Assembly: GCA_013538855.1 (NCBI GenBank)
Contig: JABXJS010000071.1
Coordinates: 1-38,557, forward strand
DNA length: 38,557 nucleotides
Direction of reading: 5' to 3'
Source of the DNA: Herpetosiphonaceae bacterium
Lineage (GTDB): Bacteria > Chloroflexota > Chloroflexia > Chloroflexales > Herpetosiphonaceae
Positions within the stretch are counted from its first letter, which is position 1; each line of letters starts with the position of its first letter. Of this stretch, positions 1-7,519 are shown piece after piece. Made by a program: the position numbers and the translations under genes. The notes under the pieces were generated by a model. The model was not told the origin of the DNA and did no database searches. It saw only the letters and a list, made by a program, of their open reading frames with translations.

Positions 1-375
1 ACAACCGCGAGCGCGGTCTATGGCCTCGCCGCCGCCGCCGATCAGCTGGCGCGGAGCGGCGCGCCGGGCAGCGCTGTGGTGTACACGCTGACGCTGACGA
101 ACACGGGGAATGTGACGGACAGCTACGCGCTGACGCTGAGCGGGCAGACGTGGCCGACAAGCGCGCCGTCGACGCTGGCGGCGCTGGGTCCCGGCGCAAG
201 CGCGATGCTGACGGTGACGGTGACGATCCCGCCCACAGCCGCCGCCGCCGCCAGCGACACGGTGACGCTGACGCTGACCTCGCAGGGCGACAGCGCGCAG
301 ACCGCCGCCGCCACGCTGACCACGACGGCCCAGCGCAGCAGCTTTACGGTGTACCTGCCAAGTCTGCTGCGCTAG
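1..375 (+). CDS. C-terminal fragment of a secreted repeat protein
   Basis: The frame is open from the first base of the window, so the gene starts upstream and only the last 124 residues are seen. The visible part is rich in Thr, Ala, Ser and Val. It contains the pattern VYTLTLTNTGNVTDSYALTL followed by a beta-strand-rich stretch, which is typical of Ig-like NEW3/DUF11-type domains of bacterial surface proteins. The protein ends with FTVYLPSLLR and then TAG. A similar VYLP segment occurs in the FG-GAP protein at 34972, suggesting both are secreted or surface proteins treated by the same export or anchoring route (inference). No function beyond a structural surface role can be given. Annotation as an Ig-like secreted protein is fairly safe; the total length is unknown. 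Confidence 0.7.
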   Translation, partial: TTASAVYGLAAAADQLARSGAPGSAVVYTLTLTNTGNVTDSYALTLSGQTWPTSAPSTLAALGPGASAMLTVTVTIPPTAAAAASDTVTLTLTSQGDSAQTAAATLTTTAQRSSFTVYLPSLLR

Positions 376-462
376 CCCGCAGCGCCTTATCCCGACCAGC
401 GGCCCCACTGCGTATGCGGGGCCGCTGGTGCGTTAAGCCGGTCAAGCTTGGCGCAGGGAGCG

Positions 463-752
463 CTGGCGCTCGTGGGCAGGCGGATATGGGAAAAGGAGCG
501 CCCGCGTCCGCCCGCCACAGCTCAGCTGACAGAGTCGGCGCTGGTGCTGTCTCGTCCGCTCACCGGTGGGTATGCCGAAGCTGCGGGTGGTGAATGTCCA
601 TGCGGCGGTGGGGCGGCGCGGGGCCAGCGCCACCGTGGCCCGCAGGCGCTGGGTGAGCTGGTCCGACCGCGCGTCACTATCGCCATAGATTGAGCCTGCG
701 ATTGCGCAGCAGCGCCGGCCCACGCCGCACGGGCCAGCAACCAACACAAACG
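463..752. repeat. Dispersed intergenic repeat, copy 1 (full)
   Basis: First of three direct-oriented copies in the window (others at 3227-3393 and 4632-4922). The best conserved core begins at CCGCCACAGCTCAGCTGACA (about 510) and runs through the segment CTCACCGGTGGG to GGCGGCGCGGGGCCAGC. Copies 1 and 3 then continue together to about GGGCC.GCAAC. Hand alignment over about 228 bp gives roughly 20 differences (about 91% identity) without indels. The opposite strand has a shared open frame, but about 12 of those changes alter amino acids, so I see no sign of coding selection and treat the repeat as non-coding. No transposase or clear terminal inverted repeat is visible. Confidence 0.8.
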
Positions 753-1035
753 ATTCTGCATCAAAAAACGCTCTTTTCAGGCGCACGCCGCTGTGCTACG
801 ATGGCGCGAGACTAGCTCTCCTGCCGCTGGAGAAGATGTGCCCCCGCATCACGCTGCTAGTCGGCTTGTCTCGGAGGACAGATTGCGCAGTACGCGCTTT
901 GCGGCCGCTTGCGGCTGAGACCGCCGATCCTTGCTGCTTATCCCCCTTTTGCCCGTCAACGGCCTGCAAAGCACCGTCGAGCTACGGTTGGACTTGATCG
1001 CACGCTGGAGCTACGCATACAGAAGAGGACTGTTG
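753..1035. other. Leader region of the phospholipase gene
   Basis: Non-coding stretch between the repeat and the phospholipase-like gene. It holds an inverted repeat, GACTAGC at 810-816 and GCTAGTC at 856-862, with a 39-nt interval. The purine-rich ribosome binding site AGAAGAGGA at 1021-1029 precedes the chosen start. I could not identify a convincing promoter. Confidence 0.35.
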
Positions 1036-2790
1036 ATGAAGTCGTATCACCTTGTAACCCTTGGCAGCGGGCACGGCACCTATGCCACGCTAGACGCGGC
1101 GGATAACAGCATTGTGTTTCGGCAGCTGGAGAGCTGGGCGGGCCAGCAGTGGGCCATGCTTGAGCAAGACGATGGCCTGTTTGTCTTTAAGCCGCTGAGC
1201 ACTGCGCCTGCGCTCAGCGTTGGCGCTGATGGCGTTGTGCGGGCCGTCGAGGGGCCAAATGTGCGCTGCACGGTGCAGCCAGCGCCAGAGAGCCGCGTCA
1301 CCATCGGCACCGACCACGGCCTGCTGCTGGGTATCGATGCCGCTGGCCGTCTGGTGGCCCGCGCGGCCGCTGACGGCGCAGCCACCGCCTTCGAGCTGGT
1401 TCAGTTCAAGGAGTTTGAGGCCGCGCTCCAGGGCATGCAGGACTGCTGTGGCTCCGACGAGCCGCATACGTCGAGCGCGCAGCCGCGCGCAGCCGCACCT
1501 ACCGACCTTGGCCGCGTGATGTGGAACGATCCCGGCCACCAGAATATTGTGCAGTGGGCCAAGGCGATTGTGCTAGCGCACCAAGCGCACATCCCCAGCA
1601 TGGGCCGCGCCTGTGAGCTGTTGCAGCACAGCGATTTCTGGCGCGGCGTTCAGATCGGGCTGCGCGAGGCAGACAATGCCTTAAAGCCCGAGTACGCGGG
1701 CTGGCTGTACTCTTCACACTTCTATGATCCAACCACCGGCCGCAACTTTCTGGGCCAAACCTTTGACAATGCGCTGACCGAGGCTGATCGGCGCTTCCTT
1801 GAGTCCACCGCGCTGGTGCTTGACGGCAACCCGACCCGCTTGTACGATGCTGGCTTTGCCCTGGGCCTTGCGCTGCACTACATCACCGACCTAACCCAGC
1901 CGATGCACGCCGCAAACTTTATTAACTTCCGGACGGGGCCGTTCGATCATCGCCACTCCGAGTTTGAGGGCCATCTTGATACAGAGATGGGCAAGCATGA
2001 ACACCTGTACCGCGTCGATCCCGCTAGCGTTGACCCAGCGCGCGAGTTTGCGCCAGCGGCGCTGCTCTCTAGCACCGCCGAGCTGGTGAAGGCGGTGGCG
2101 CAGTACTCGCACGACGTGTTCACCAGCCAGCTGAAGCCCATTTTGGATAGCATCCCGATCACCTGGCTTGGCTCGGATCGCAGCGGTAAGTGGCCGTCGT
2201 ACCCAGATCAGAGCTGGCTCAAGCGCACCGATGCCTTTCTGGCGACGATCATTCGGCACGCTCAGCTGTCGGCGGCGCGCTTTCTGGTGCGCTGGGGCCA
2301 GGCCGTGAGCGCGGTCAGCCTGCTGCCCTTCGTGGCCGCTGGCTTGAGCGCTGGGGATAGCGGCGCGTGGACGTTTTCGGCGACAGGGGCCGATGGAACG
2401 TGGCGGCGCGGCGACTACAACGGACACGCGGCGAAGGTGCAGCACTTCAGCGCCACGCGCCTGCACATCGCCGGCACGTTTAGCTCGTTCTGGTGGGGCT
2501 TTGGCGAGGTGATCCCGCTCAGCGTCGATGTGGAGTTTGTGCAGGCCAGCGGCCAGTGGCAGCTGACGGTGACGTATGGGCAGCACACGGCCACCTATCA
2601 GCTGCACCCGCCGCGCGTTTATGCTGGCAAGCTGTGCTTTGAGTATGTACTGCCGCCGGACAAGGTTTCTGAGGCTGCGCTGGTCATGGAGCCGCTCTAC
2701 AAGAACCTCTCATGGTATGCCGGTGTGCAGCTAACGCTGAGTGCGCCCAACTGTATACACTATGTGTGCTTTGAGGACAAGTCGATCTAA
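1036..2790 (+). CDS. Zinc-dependent phospholipase C-like protein with extra N-terminal domain
   Basis: A 584-aa protein. Residues about 165-430 match the zinc phospholipase C / S1-P1 nuclease fold of Bacillus cereus PC-PLC and clostridial alpha-toxin. Candidate metal ligands, aligned from memory, are H168, D213, H228 in SSHFYDP, H281 and D285 in LHYITD, H291 in PMHAANF, and H307 and E311 in HSEFE. Residues 1-155 are beta-rich with trefoil/fascin-like spacing, and the last ~120 residues are a beta-rich domain I do not recognise. ATG 1036 is chosen because AGAAGAGGA lies 6 nt upstream; the longer TTG start at 931 adds no convincing signal peptide. No signal peptide is seen, which is odd for this family. 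The catalytic call is good; the substrate (phosphatidylcholine or other phosphodiesters) is inferred. A strong hairpin follows the gene. Confidence 0.8.
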   Translation: MKSYHLVTLGSGHGTYATLDAADNSIVFRQLESWAGQQWAMLEQDDGLFVFKPLSTAPALSVGADGVVRAVEGPNVRCTVQPAPESRVTIGTDHGLLLGIDAAGRLVARAAADGAATAFELVQFKEFEAALQGMQDCCGSDEPHTSSAQPRAAAPTDLGRVMWNDPGHQNIVQWAKAIVLAHQAHIPSMGRACELLQHSDFWRGVQIGLREADNALKPEYAGWLYSSHFYDPTTGRNFLGQTFDNALTEADRRFLESTALVLDGNPTRLYDAGFALGLALHYITDLTQPMHAANFINFRTGPFDHRHSEFEGHLDTEMGKHEHLYRVDPASVDPAREFAPAALLSSTAELVKAVAQYSHDVFTSQLKPILDSIPITWLGSDRSGKWPSYPDQSWLKRTDAFLATIIRHAQLSAARFLVRWGQAVSAVSLLPFVAAGLSAGDSGAWTFSATGADGTWRRGDYNGHAAKVQHFSATRLHIAGTFSSFWWGFGEVIPLSVDVEFVQASGQWQLTVTYGQHTATYQLHPPRVYAGKLCFEYVLPPDKVSEAALVMEPLYKNLSWYAGVQLTLSAPNCIHYVCFEDKSI

Positions 2791-2811
2791 ACCAGGAGCG
2801 CTACTGATCTG

Positions 2812-2853
2812 CCACCGCCGCCACGATCACTGTCCAGATCGTGGCGGCGGTGG
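2812..2853. terminator. Bidirectional terminator hairpin (shared core A)
   Basis: A 17-bp perfect stem (2812-2828 with 2837-2853) closes the 8-nt loop ACTGTCCA and is followed by GGCTTTTA. It lies between the convergent ends of the phospholipase gene (2790) and the small minus-strand gene (2858), so it can serve both. The inner stem and loop are identical to the hairpin at 5741-5778. Confidence 0.85.
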
Positions 2854-2857
2854 GCTT

Positions 2858-3157
2858 TTAGCGCGGTCTTCTGAGCATGCGCACCAGCCGCAGCAGCAGC
2901 CCTGGCTGGTCCGCCCGCCCGAGCACGGCGGTGTGGATGCGCTCGGCCTGCTTGCGCGGCACGGCCTCGGTGTGCGCGATGGCGTTGCGGTCGAGGCGCC
3001 GTCCGCCCAGGTCGGCGGCGACATTGGCGGGCCACTCCAAGGTATCGGCGGAGAAGAAAATATCGTGCTGCGGCGCAAAGCCGAGGCTGGCGAACAGCTC
3101 GCGCAGCGCGGCGGGCGTCGAGAGATTAAGCAGGTGGTGTTCGCGGTTGGCAGGCAT
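2858..3157 (-). CDS. Hypothetical 99-aa protein
   Basis: A small minus-strand gene ending just beyond the bidirectional terminator. I chose the ATG at 3157 (MPANREHHLLNL) because AGGTGAGG sits about 9 nt upstream; in-frame ATGs at 3166 and 3172 are alternatives. The protein is soluble-looking and basic at its C-terminus (LLLRLVRMLRRPR). It has an N-terminal segment reading LNLSTPAALRELFASLGFAP, which could be a helix-loop of a small regulatory or binding protein, but I do not recognise a family. Plus-strand ORFs across the same interval are Arg/Ser-rich and look like shadows. Moderately confident that this is a real gene, because the terminator and ribosome binding site both fit. Confidence 0.5.
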   Translation of the reverse strand: MPANREHHLLNLSTPAALRELFASLGFAPQHDIFFSADTLEWPANVAADLGGRRLDRNAIAHTEAVPRKQAERIHTAVLGRADQPGLLLRLVRMLRRPR

Positions 3158-3226
3158 GGGGCGCATCCTCACCTAGAATGACAGCAGCGGTGCCCTCAGT
3201 ATAGCACAGCCGCCGCCGCGCCCGAT

Positions 3227-3393
3227 CTGCTGGCGGCGCAGGCGTATATTTTGGACAAGGCAGCGCTAGCGCCCGCCCGCCACAGCTCAGCTGACAGAGT
3301 CGGCGCTGGTGCTGTCTCGTCCGCTCACCGGTGGGTATGCCGAAGCTGCGGGTGGCGAATGGCCACACGGCGGTGGGGCGGCGCGGGGCCAGC
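3227..3393. repeat. Dispersed intergenic repeat, copy 2 (3'-truncated)
   Basis: This copy shares its upstream edge (CTGCTGGCGGCG and TTTTGGACAAGGCAGCGC) with copy 3. Its ~75-bp core beginning CCGCCACAGCTCAGCTGACA is identical by eye to copy 1. Similarity stops after GGCGCGGGGCCAGC at 3393, so the distal ~120 bp present in copies 1 and 3 are missing. The remaining ~110 bp to the next gene contain only an A-rich ribosome-binding region. Confidence 0.8.
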
Positions 3394-3507
3394 CAGGCTG
3401 TGTTATAGAGCTAGGTATGCTACTATGCGCACAGGCTGCTTGTTGGCGCGCACACATGCTCACGTGTGGGTGCCGACACATAAAGATAAAGAAAGGATGC
3501 AGCGCAG

Positions 3508-4095
3508 ATGCCCAGTGATACAGAACAAGATATTCAGCTCTCGGTAAAATATGTCGTCCTTGGCATGTTAAGCGAGTGGATGCAGCTTCCGCTCAAGGGC
3601 CTTGAGCAGGCAGGGGTTATTGATCTCTTTTGGCGGAATGAGCATGCTGTCGCCGCAGTCTTTGAGCGCTGTTTGGTCCAACTCCAGCAGGAGTACCACG
3701 TAAAAACGGAGATTCGCCGCTTCGATTTTGAAGGCAGTGAGCAGATCAGCTTTAAGTCCCACGAGTTGGTGCAGTTGCTTGTCTCATTCTACGAAGGTTA
3801 TCCTACTATCGACTATCGCCTCTTTCCTTCGATCCGTAGGGCAGGGTATACGCCGGAAACAGCTATCGAACGAGCATCCTATCTCAAAGGGGTGTATCTG
3901 CGCTGGGGTCGCGATTGGAACCTCTATCTGTTCGGAGGATGGGCGCAATGTTTTACAGTGTACCAAGTGCTGTATGACCTCTATTGTCCAGCGGTGACCA
4001 TGACCACGAAGCAGGCTGAAGGTGCAGCGACGCATATTGCCATGACTCCGCCACTATTTCTGACCCGGCTCTTTGCGCAAGAGCTGCCCTGGTAG
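3508..4095 (+). CDS. Hypothetical 195-aa protein
   Basis: The ATG at 3508 is preceded by AAAGAAAGGA about 10 nt upstream. The protein has no signal peptide or membrane segment. It is rich in aromatic and charged residues (WMQLPLKG, LLVSFYEGYPTIDYRLFP, YLRWGRDWNLYLFGGWAQCF) and looks like a compact helical globular protein. I recognise no family. Codon and base use are visibly less GC-rich than in the flanking core genes, and the gene sits between two copies of the dispersed repeat, both of which suggest accessory or acquired DNA. A hairpin with a 10-bp stem (4166-4175 with 4194-4203) follows. Existence as a gene is likely from its length and composition; the function is unknown. Confidence 0.6.
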   Translation: MPSDTEQDIQLSVKYVVLGMLSEWMQLPLKGLEQAGVIDLFWRNEHAVAAVFERCLVQLQQEYHVKTEIRRFDFEGSEQISFKSHELVQLLVSFYEGYPTIDYRLFPSIRRAGYTPETAIERASYLKGVYLRWGRDWNLYLFGGWAQCFTVYQVLYDLYCPAVTMTTKQAEGAATHIAMTPPLFLTRLFAQELPW

Positions 4096-4165
4096 ACCCA
4101 GTGCTCGCATAGCGCCAGCAACCCACGCCTCAAGGTGTGGTTCCCACGCTGTAGTCCATGCCGCC

Positions 4166-4203
4166 GCACAGCACCTCCCCACGCACTTCGGCGGGTGCTG
4201 TGC
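4166..4203 (+). terminator. Possible terminator hairpin
   Basis: GCACAGCACC at 4166-4175 pairs perfectly with GGTGCTGTGC at 4194-4203 around an 18-nt loop, downstream of the 195-aa hypothetical gene. There is no T-run after it, so termination is only a possibility. Confidence 0.4.
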
Positions 4204-4251
4204 TCGTACTGCGTCGATGCTCTACGCTAGGCGCACCTGGAGTAGATTCAC

Positions 4252-4602
4252 ATGACCTCTAAGACCTCGTGTATAGCATTCGTGTTGCTGGTGTTCTTGT
4301 GCAGTTGTGGCTCAAATCCTATGACCAGTGCGGCGTGGGCCGAAAATCAAACCCGTGCCCAGCCCCTCATTCAAGGATTGATGGACTATCAGCGCCTAAA
4401 TGGAGCATTTCCTGAGCAGCTTGAGCGTTTGCTGCCAACGTATCTGAACGCGCTGCCGATGACCACAGATAACGTGCCATTTATCTATAGAACGGCACCG
4501 AATGGGTTCGAGCTTTGTTTTGGTGAAGGTCGTCGCGGATGTTGCTATCTGTTTAATCGTCGCATAGGTCCTCTCTGGGAGTGTGGAACGCAGGGTGATT
4601 AG
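4252..4602 (+). CDS. Small putative lipoprotein
   Basis: A 116-aa protein with an N-terminal hydrophobic segment (IAFVLLVFLCSC) ending in a lipobox-like LCSC, with C19 as the candidate lipidated cysteine. The body reads as a short helix followed by NGAFPEQLERLLPTYLNALP and PFIYRTAPNGFELCF. This resembles the globular part of pseudopilin-like or 'G-y-P-x-x-L-x-x-L-x-P-Y-L' small lipoproteins, and I take it to be a membrane-anchored periplasmic or surface protein. There are four further cysteines, including an adjacent pair (GCCYLF). No strong Shine-Dalgarno is visible (GGAGTAG lies about 9 nt upstream). It lies alone between repeat copies 2 and 3 in a lower-GC patch. Role unknown. Confidence 0.55.
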   Translation: MTSKTSCIAFVLLVFLCSCGSNPMTSAAWAENQTRAQPLIQGLMDYQRLNGAFPEQLERLLPTYLNALPMTTDNVPFIYRTAPNGFELCFGEGRRGCCYLFNRRIGPLWECGTQGD

Positions 4603-4631
4603 GCCGTGTTGTCAGAGCTTGTCCGTCTGCG

Positions 4632-4922
4632 CTGCTGGCGGCGTAGGCTGCTGTTTTGGACAAGGCAGCGCCAGCGCCAGCCCGCCACAGCTCAGCTGAC
4701 AGAGTCGGCGCTGGTGCTGTCTCGCCCGCTCACCGGTGGGCATGCTGAAGCTGCGGGTGGCGAATGTCACCGCAGCGTTGGGGCGGCGCGGGGCCAGCGC
4801 CACCGTGGCCCGCAGGCGCGGAGTGAGCTGGTCCGACCGCGTGTCACTACTGCCATGGATGGAGCCTGCGACCGAGCAGCAGCGCCGGCCCACGCCGCAC
4901 GGGCCTGCAACGAACACGGACG
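4632..4922. repeat. Dispersed intergenic repeat, copy 3 (full)
   Basis: Full-length copy in the same orientation as the others, about 91% identical to copy 1 over ~228 bp; its upstream edge is shared with copy 2. It fills most of the gap between the lipoprotein gene and the toxin-antitoxin pair. I see nothing further in the remaining 4923-5133 except the GAGGAGG ribosome binding site before 5134. Confidence 0.8.
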
Positions 4923-5133
4923 CAATTTTATCTTTATCATTAGTGGTGGCGGACGTTTGGTGCTGTAGCCATTGCTGCGGCGGTTTTAGCGCTGACGGCG
5001 TGTGGATGGCTGCATTGAAGCCAGATTAAAGATGCGGTATCATAGGCACGCGCTCAACGAGGCGGAGCATGGCACGGATTGACGCCAGGCCACCACCGCT
5101 TATGGCGAGTATTGCAAACGAGGAGGATGTCTG

Positions 5134-5364
5134 ATGGATCAATCTTACCGCGACCGTATTACCATCGATCCCGGTAAACGCAGCGGCCACCCATGTATCC
5201 GCGGCCTGCGTATCACCGTCTACGATGTGCTGAGCTACCTGGCTGCTGGTATGACGCCCGATGAGATCGTAGCCGATTTCCCGCTGCTCACGCACGCTGA
5301 TATCCAGGCATGTCTGAGCTATGCAGCTGATCGTGAGCGCCAGCTCGTTCTATTAGCCGCATGA
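5134..5364 (+). CDS. DUF433 antitoxin-like protein
   Basis: A 76-aa protein of the DUF433 (VapB-like) family. It carries the family pattern ITIDPGKRSGHPCIRGLRIT followed by a helix-turn-helix-like half, DVLSYLAAGMTPDEIVADFP, with LTHADIQACLSYAADRE behind it. Such proteins commonly pair with PIN-like DUF5615 proteins as antitoxin and repressor (family knowledge). GAGGAGG stands about 8 nt before the ATG, and the stop codon overlaps the next start as ATGA, so the two genes are translationally coupled. It probably binds and neutralises the downstream protein and represses the pair, which I infer from the arrangement and not from any visible operator. Confidence 0.85.
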   Translation: MDQSYRDRITIDPGKRSGHPCIRGLRITVYDVLSYLAAGMTPDEIVADFPLLTHADIQACLSYAADRERQLVLLAA

Positions 5365-5711
5365 AATTACTATTTGACCATAATGTCTCGCCGCGATTGG
5401 TTCAGCGTCTTGGTGATCTTTCTCCAGACAGCACGCATGTGGTGCTGGTTGGACTTGAGACAGCCAATGATCGGGTCGTATGGCAGTTTGCTGCTGATCA
5501 TGGTTATACCATCGTGACTAAAGACACTGACTTCAACGATCTGGCAGTGCTGCTTGGGACACCACCCAAAATTATCTGGCTTCGGCTTGGGAACTGTACC
5601 ACGCATGTGATTGAGCACACGCTGCGGGCCACATGGGATACATTACAGACCTTTATAGATGATCCGGAGGCCGGATTGCTTCTCGTGCCAATGGTACCGA
5701 CAAACCAGTAA
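5361..5711 (+). CDS. DUF5615 PIN-like toxin component
   Basis: A 116-aa protein beginning MKLLFDHNVSPRLVQRL, the hallmark of DUF5615/COG4634 PIN-like proteins, with acidic positions D6 and the later TKDTDFNDL expected to form the metal-binding nuclease-like site. The segment IIWLRLGNCTT is another family signature. It is the predicted RNase or toxin partner of the DUF433 protein, whose coding region it overlaps by four bases. Toxicity has not been generally shown for this family, so 'toxin' is an inference from context. The strong hairpin at 5741-5778 terminates the pair. Confidence 0.85.
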   Translation: MKLLFDHNVSPRLVQRLGDLSPDSTHVVLVGLETANDRVVWQFAADHGYTIVTKDTDFNDLAVLLGTPPKIIWLRLGNCTTHVIEHTLRATWDTLQTFIDDPEAGLLLVPMVPTNQ

Positions 5712-5740
5712 TCTGCCTGCATGGGTGTTTGCGTCACACA

Positions 5741-5778
5741 CAAGCCGCCACGATCACTGTCCAGATCGTGGCGGCTTG
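5741..5778. terminator. Bidirectional terminator hairpin (shared core B)
   Basis: A 15-bp perfect stem (5741-5755 with 5764-5778) with loop ACTGTCCA, between the convergent ends of the toxin gene (5711) and the MFS gene (5799). The inner 12 bp on each side plus the loop are identical to the hairpin at 2812-2853. Confidence 0.85.
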
Positions 5779-5798
5779 GTGGTGTACGTGAATTGCGC

Positions 5799-7514
5799 TT
5801 AGGCGGGCTTGTCGCTCATGGCGGGCTGGCCGTGCATGGCGCTAAGCTCCTGGTCCTCCTCGGCGGTCAGCTCGGCCAGGCCCTCGCCGAGGGCGGCGGC
5901 GGCAGCGCTGGTGTTGCTCTGGCGCAGCGGAATCTCGCGCAGGAAGAGCGTGACCACAAAGCCGAGCACCATGGTGACCGCGCCGACCATAAACAGCTCG
6001 GTGATCGACGCGGCGAGGCTGAGCTTGATCGCGCCCATTAGCTGCTTGAACAGCGCCTGGCCCTGCTCGCCAAACTGGGTGAACATGGCCTGGATTTTCT
6101 CCATCGCCTCAGGCGAGAGCAGCGCCTGCGGGTCCTTGAGCGCCTCTAGCTGGGCTGGCGACATGGTGGCGGCCAGCTCGGCGGGCATGGTGCCGTTGAG
6201 GTTGCTGGCGAACGAGCTGCTCATCACCGAGCCAAGGATGGCGACGCCGATGGTGCCGCCGATCGAGCGGAAGAACTGCAAGCTCGACGTGACCTCGCCC
6301 ATCTGCTTGAAGGGGAAGGCGTTCTGCACCACGATGGTGAAGAGGCTCATCATCACGCCTAGGCCCAGGCCGGTGACGACCATGTTGCGCACCACCAGGC
6401 CGTTGGTGGCCGAGGTGTCCATCTGCGACAGCAGGTACATGCCGAACGCGCCGCCGACGAAGCCGATCAGCGCCAGGAACTTGTAGCGCCCGGTGCGCGA
6501 CATAATCTGGCCGCCGATGATGCTGCTGACGATAAAGCCGAGCATCAGCGGCGTGAGCACCGCGCCGGAGCCGGTGGCGCTGGTGCCGATCACGGCCTGC
6601 ACAAACAGCGGCAGGTACATGATCGCGCCGTACATGGCGATGCTGGTCAGGAACATCGCGGCCACCGAGACGGCGAAGATGCTGTTTTTGAACAGACGCG
6701 GGCTGATGATCGGCTCGGCTGCGCGCAGCTCATAGAAGAAGAAGGCCACCAGCAGCACCACCGCGCCGACAAACAGCCCGATGATCATCGGCGAGGTCCA
6801 GGCGTAGTCGGTGCCCGCCCATGAGAAGCCCAGCAGCAGCGGCACGGTGCCTAGCGTCAGTAGCGCAGCGCCAAGGTAGTCGATGGCGTGCTGGCGATGG
6901 CGGCTCTGCTTGGGCAGCGTCAGCGCGGCCGCAGCGATGGCGGCGATGCCAACTGGAATATTGACATAAAACGTCCAGCGCCAGCCCCAGTTATCGGTGA
7001 GCCAGCCGCCGAGGGTGGGACCAACGATGGTGGAGAGGCCAAAGACCGACATGAGCAGGCCCTGCCACTTGCCGCGCTCGGCCGGCGGGAAGATATCGCC
7101 GATGATCGCGATGGCGATCGGCATCATGCCGCCGGCACCGAGGCCCTGCACGCCGCGGAAGATGATCAGCTGCGTCATATCCTGGGCCATGCCCGAGAGC
7201 GCAGAGCCAAGCAGGAACAGCACCATGCTGGTGATAAAGAACGGGCGGCGGCCGTACAGGTCCGACAGCTTGCCATAGATCGGCACGCTGACGGTGGAGG
7301 CGAGCATGTAGGCGGTGAAGACCCAGGCGTAGTGGTTGAGGCCGCCAAGCTCGGCGATCACGCGCGGCATCGCCGTGCCCACGATGGTCTGGTCGAGCGA
7401 GGCCAGCAGCATGCCGAGCATCACGCTGCCGAGGATGGCGAAGAGCCGTTGTTTGCTGACGCTGTCGCGCAGCGACAGCGGTTCATCTGTAACGGGAGAA
7501 GCTGGTTGAGCCAT
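5799..7514 (-). CDS. DHA2-family MFS drug exporter (EmrB/QacA type)
   Basis: A 571-aa protein with about 14 predicted membrane helices, the usual size for 14-TM proton-driven multidrug exporters of the inner membrane. Family motifs are clear: LDQTIVGTAMPRVIAEL at TM1, GKLSDLYGRRPFF (motif A), RGVQGLGAGGMMPIAIAIIGD-like motif B, and GPTLGGWLTDNWGWRW (motif C, the antiporter motif). A long hydrophilic insert near the C-terminus (MSPAQLEALKDPQALL) precedes the last helix. AGAGGA is upstream of the ATG. It starts 5 nt after the MarR gene stop, so the two form an operon and are probably repressed by that regulator. The substrate cannot be told from sequence. Confidence 0.93.
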   Translation of the reverse strand: MAQPASPVTDEPLSLRDSVSKQRLFAILGSVMLGMLLASLDQTIVGTAMPRVIAELGGLNHYAWVFTAYMLASTVSVPIYGKLSDLYGRRPFFITSMVLFLLGSALSGMAQDMTQLIIFRGVQGLGAGGMMPIAIAIIGDIFPPAERGKWQGLLMSVFGLSTIVGPTLGGWLTDNWGWRWTFYVNIPVGIAAIAAAALTLPKQSRHRQHAIDYLGAALLTLGTVPLLLGFSWAGTDYAWTSPMIIGLFVGAVVLLVAFFFYELRAAEPIISPRLFKNSIFAVSVAAMFLTSIAMYGAIMYLPLFVQAVIGTSATGSGAVLTPLMLGFIVSSIIGGQIMSRTGRYKFLALIGFVGGAFGMYLLSQMDTSATNGLVVRNMVVTGLGLGVMMSLFTIVVQNAFPFKQMGEVTSSLQFFRSIGGTIGVAILGSVMSSSFASNLNGTMPAELAATMSPAQLEALKDPQALLSPEAMEKIQAMFTQFGEQGQALFKQLMGAIKLSLAASITELFMVGAVTMVLGFVVTLFLREIPLRQSNTSAAAAALGEGLAELTAEEDQELSAMHGQPAMSDKPA

Positions 7515-7519
7515 AGTTG

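Noticed and set aside
442-786. Minus-strand ORF in repeat copy 1, matching ORFs in copies 2 and 3, as a small repeated protein family
   Set aside because: Between copies 1 and 3 about 12 of ~20 base changes alter the amino acid, the proteins are Arg/Cys-rich without a plausible start, and the frame is only a by-product of GC-rich DNA.
2741-3181. Plus-strand ORF of 146 codons opposite the 99-aa gene
   Set aside because: It starts inside the phospholipase gene, runs through the bidirectional terminator and has no ribosome binding site; the minus-strand gene fits better.
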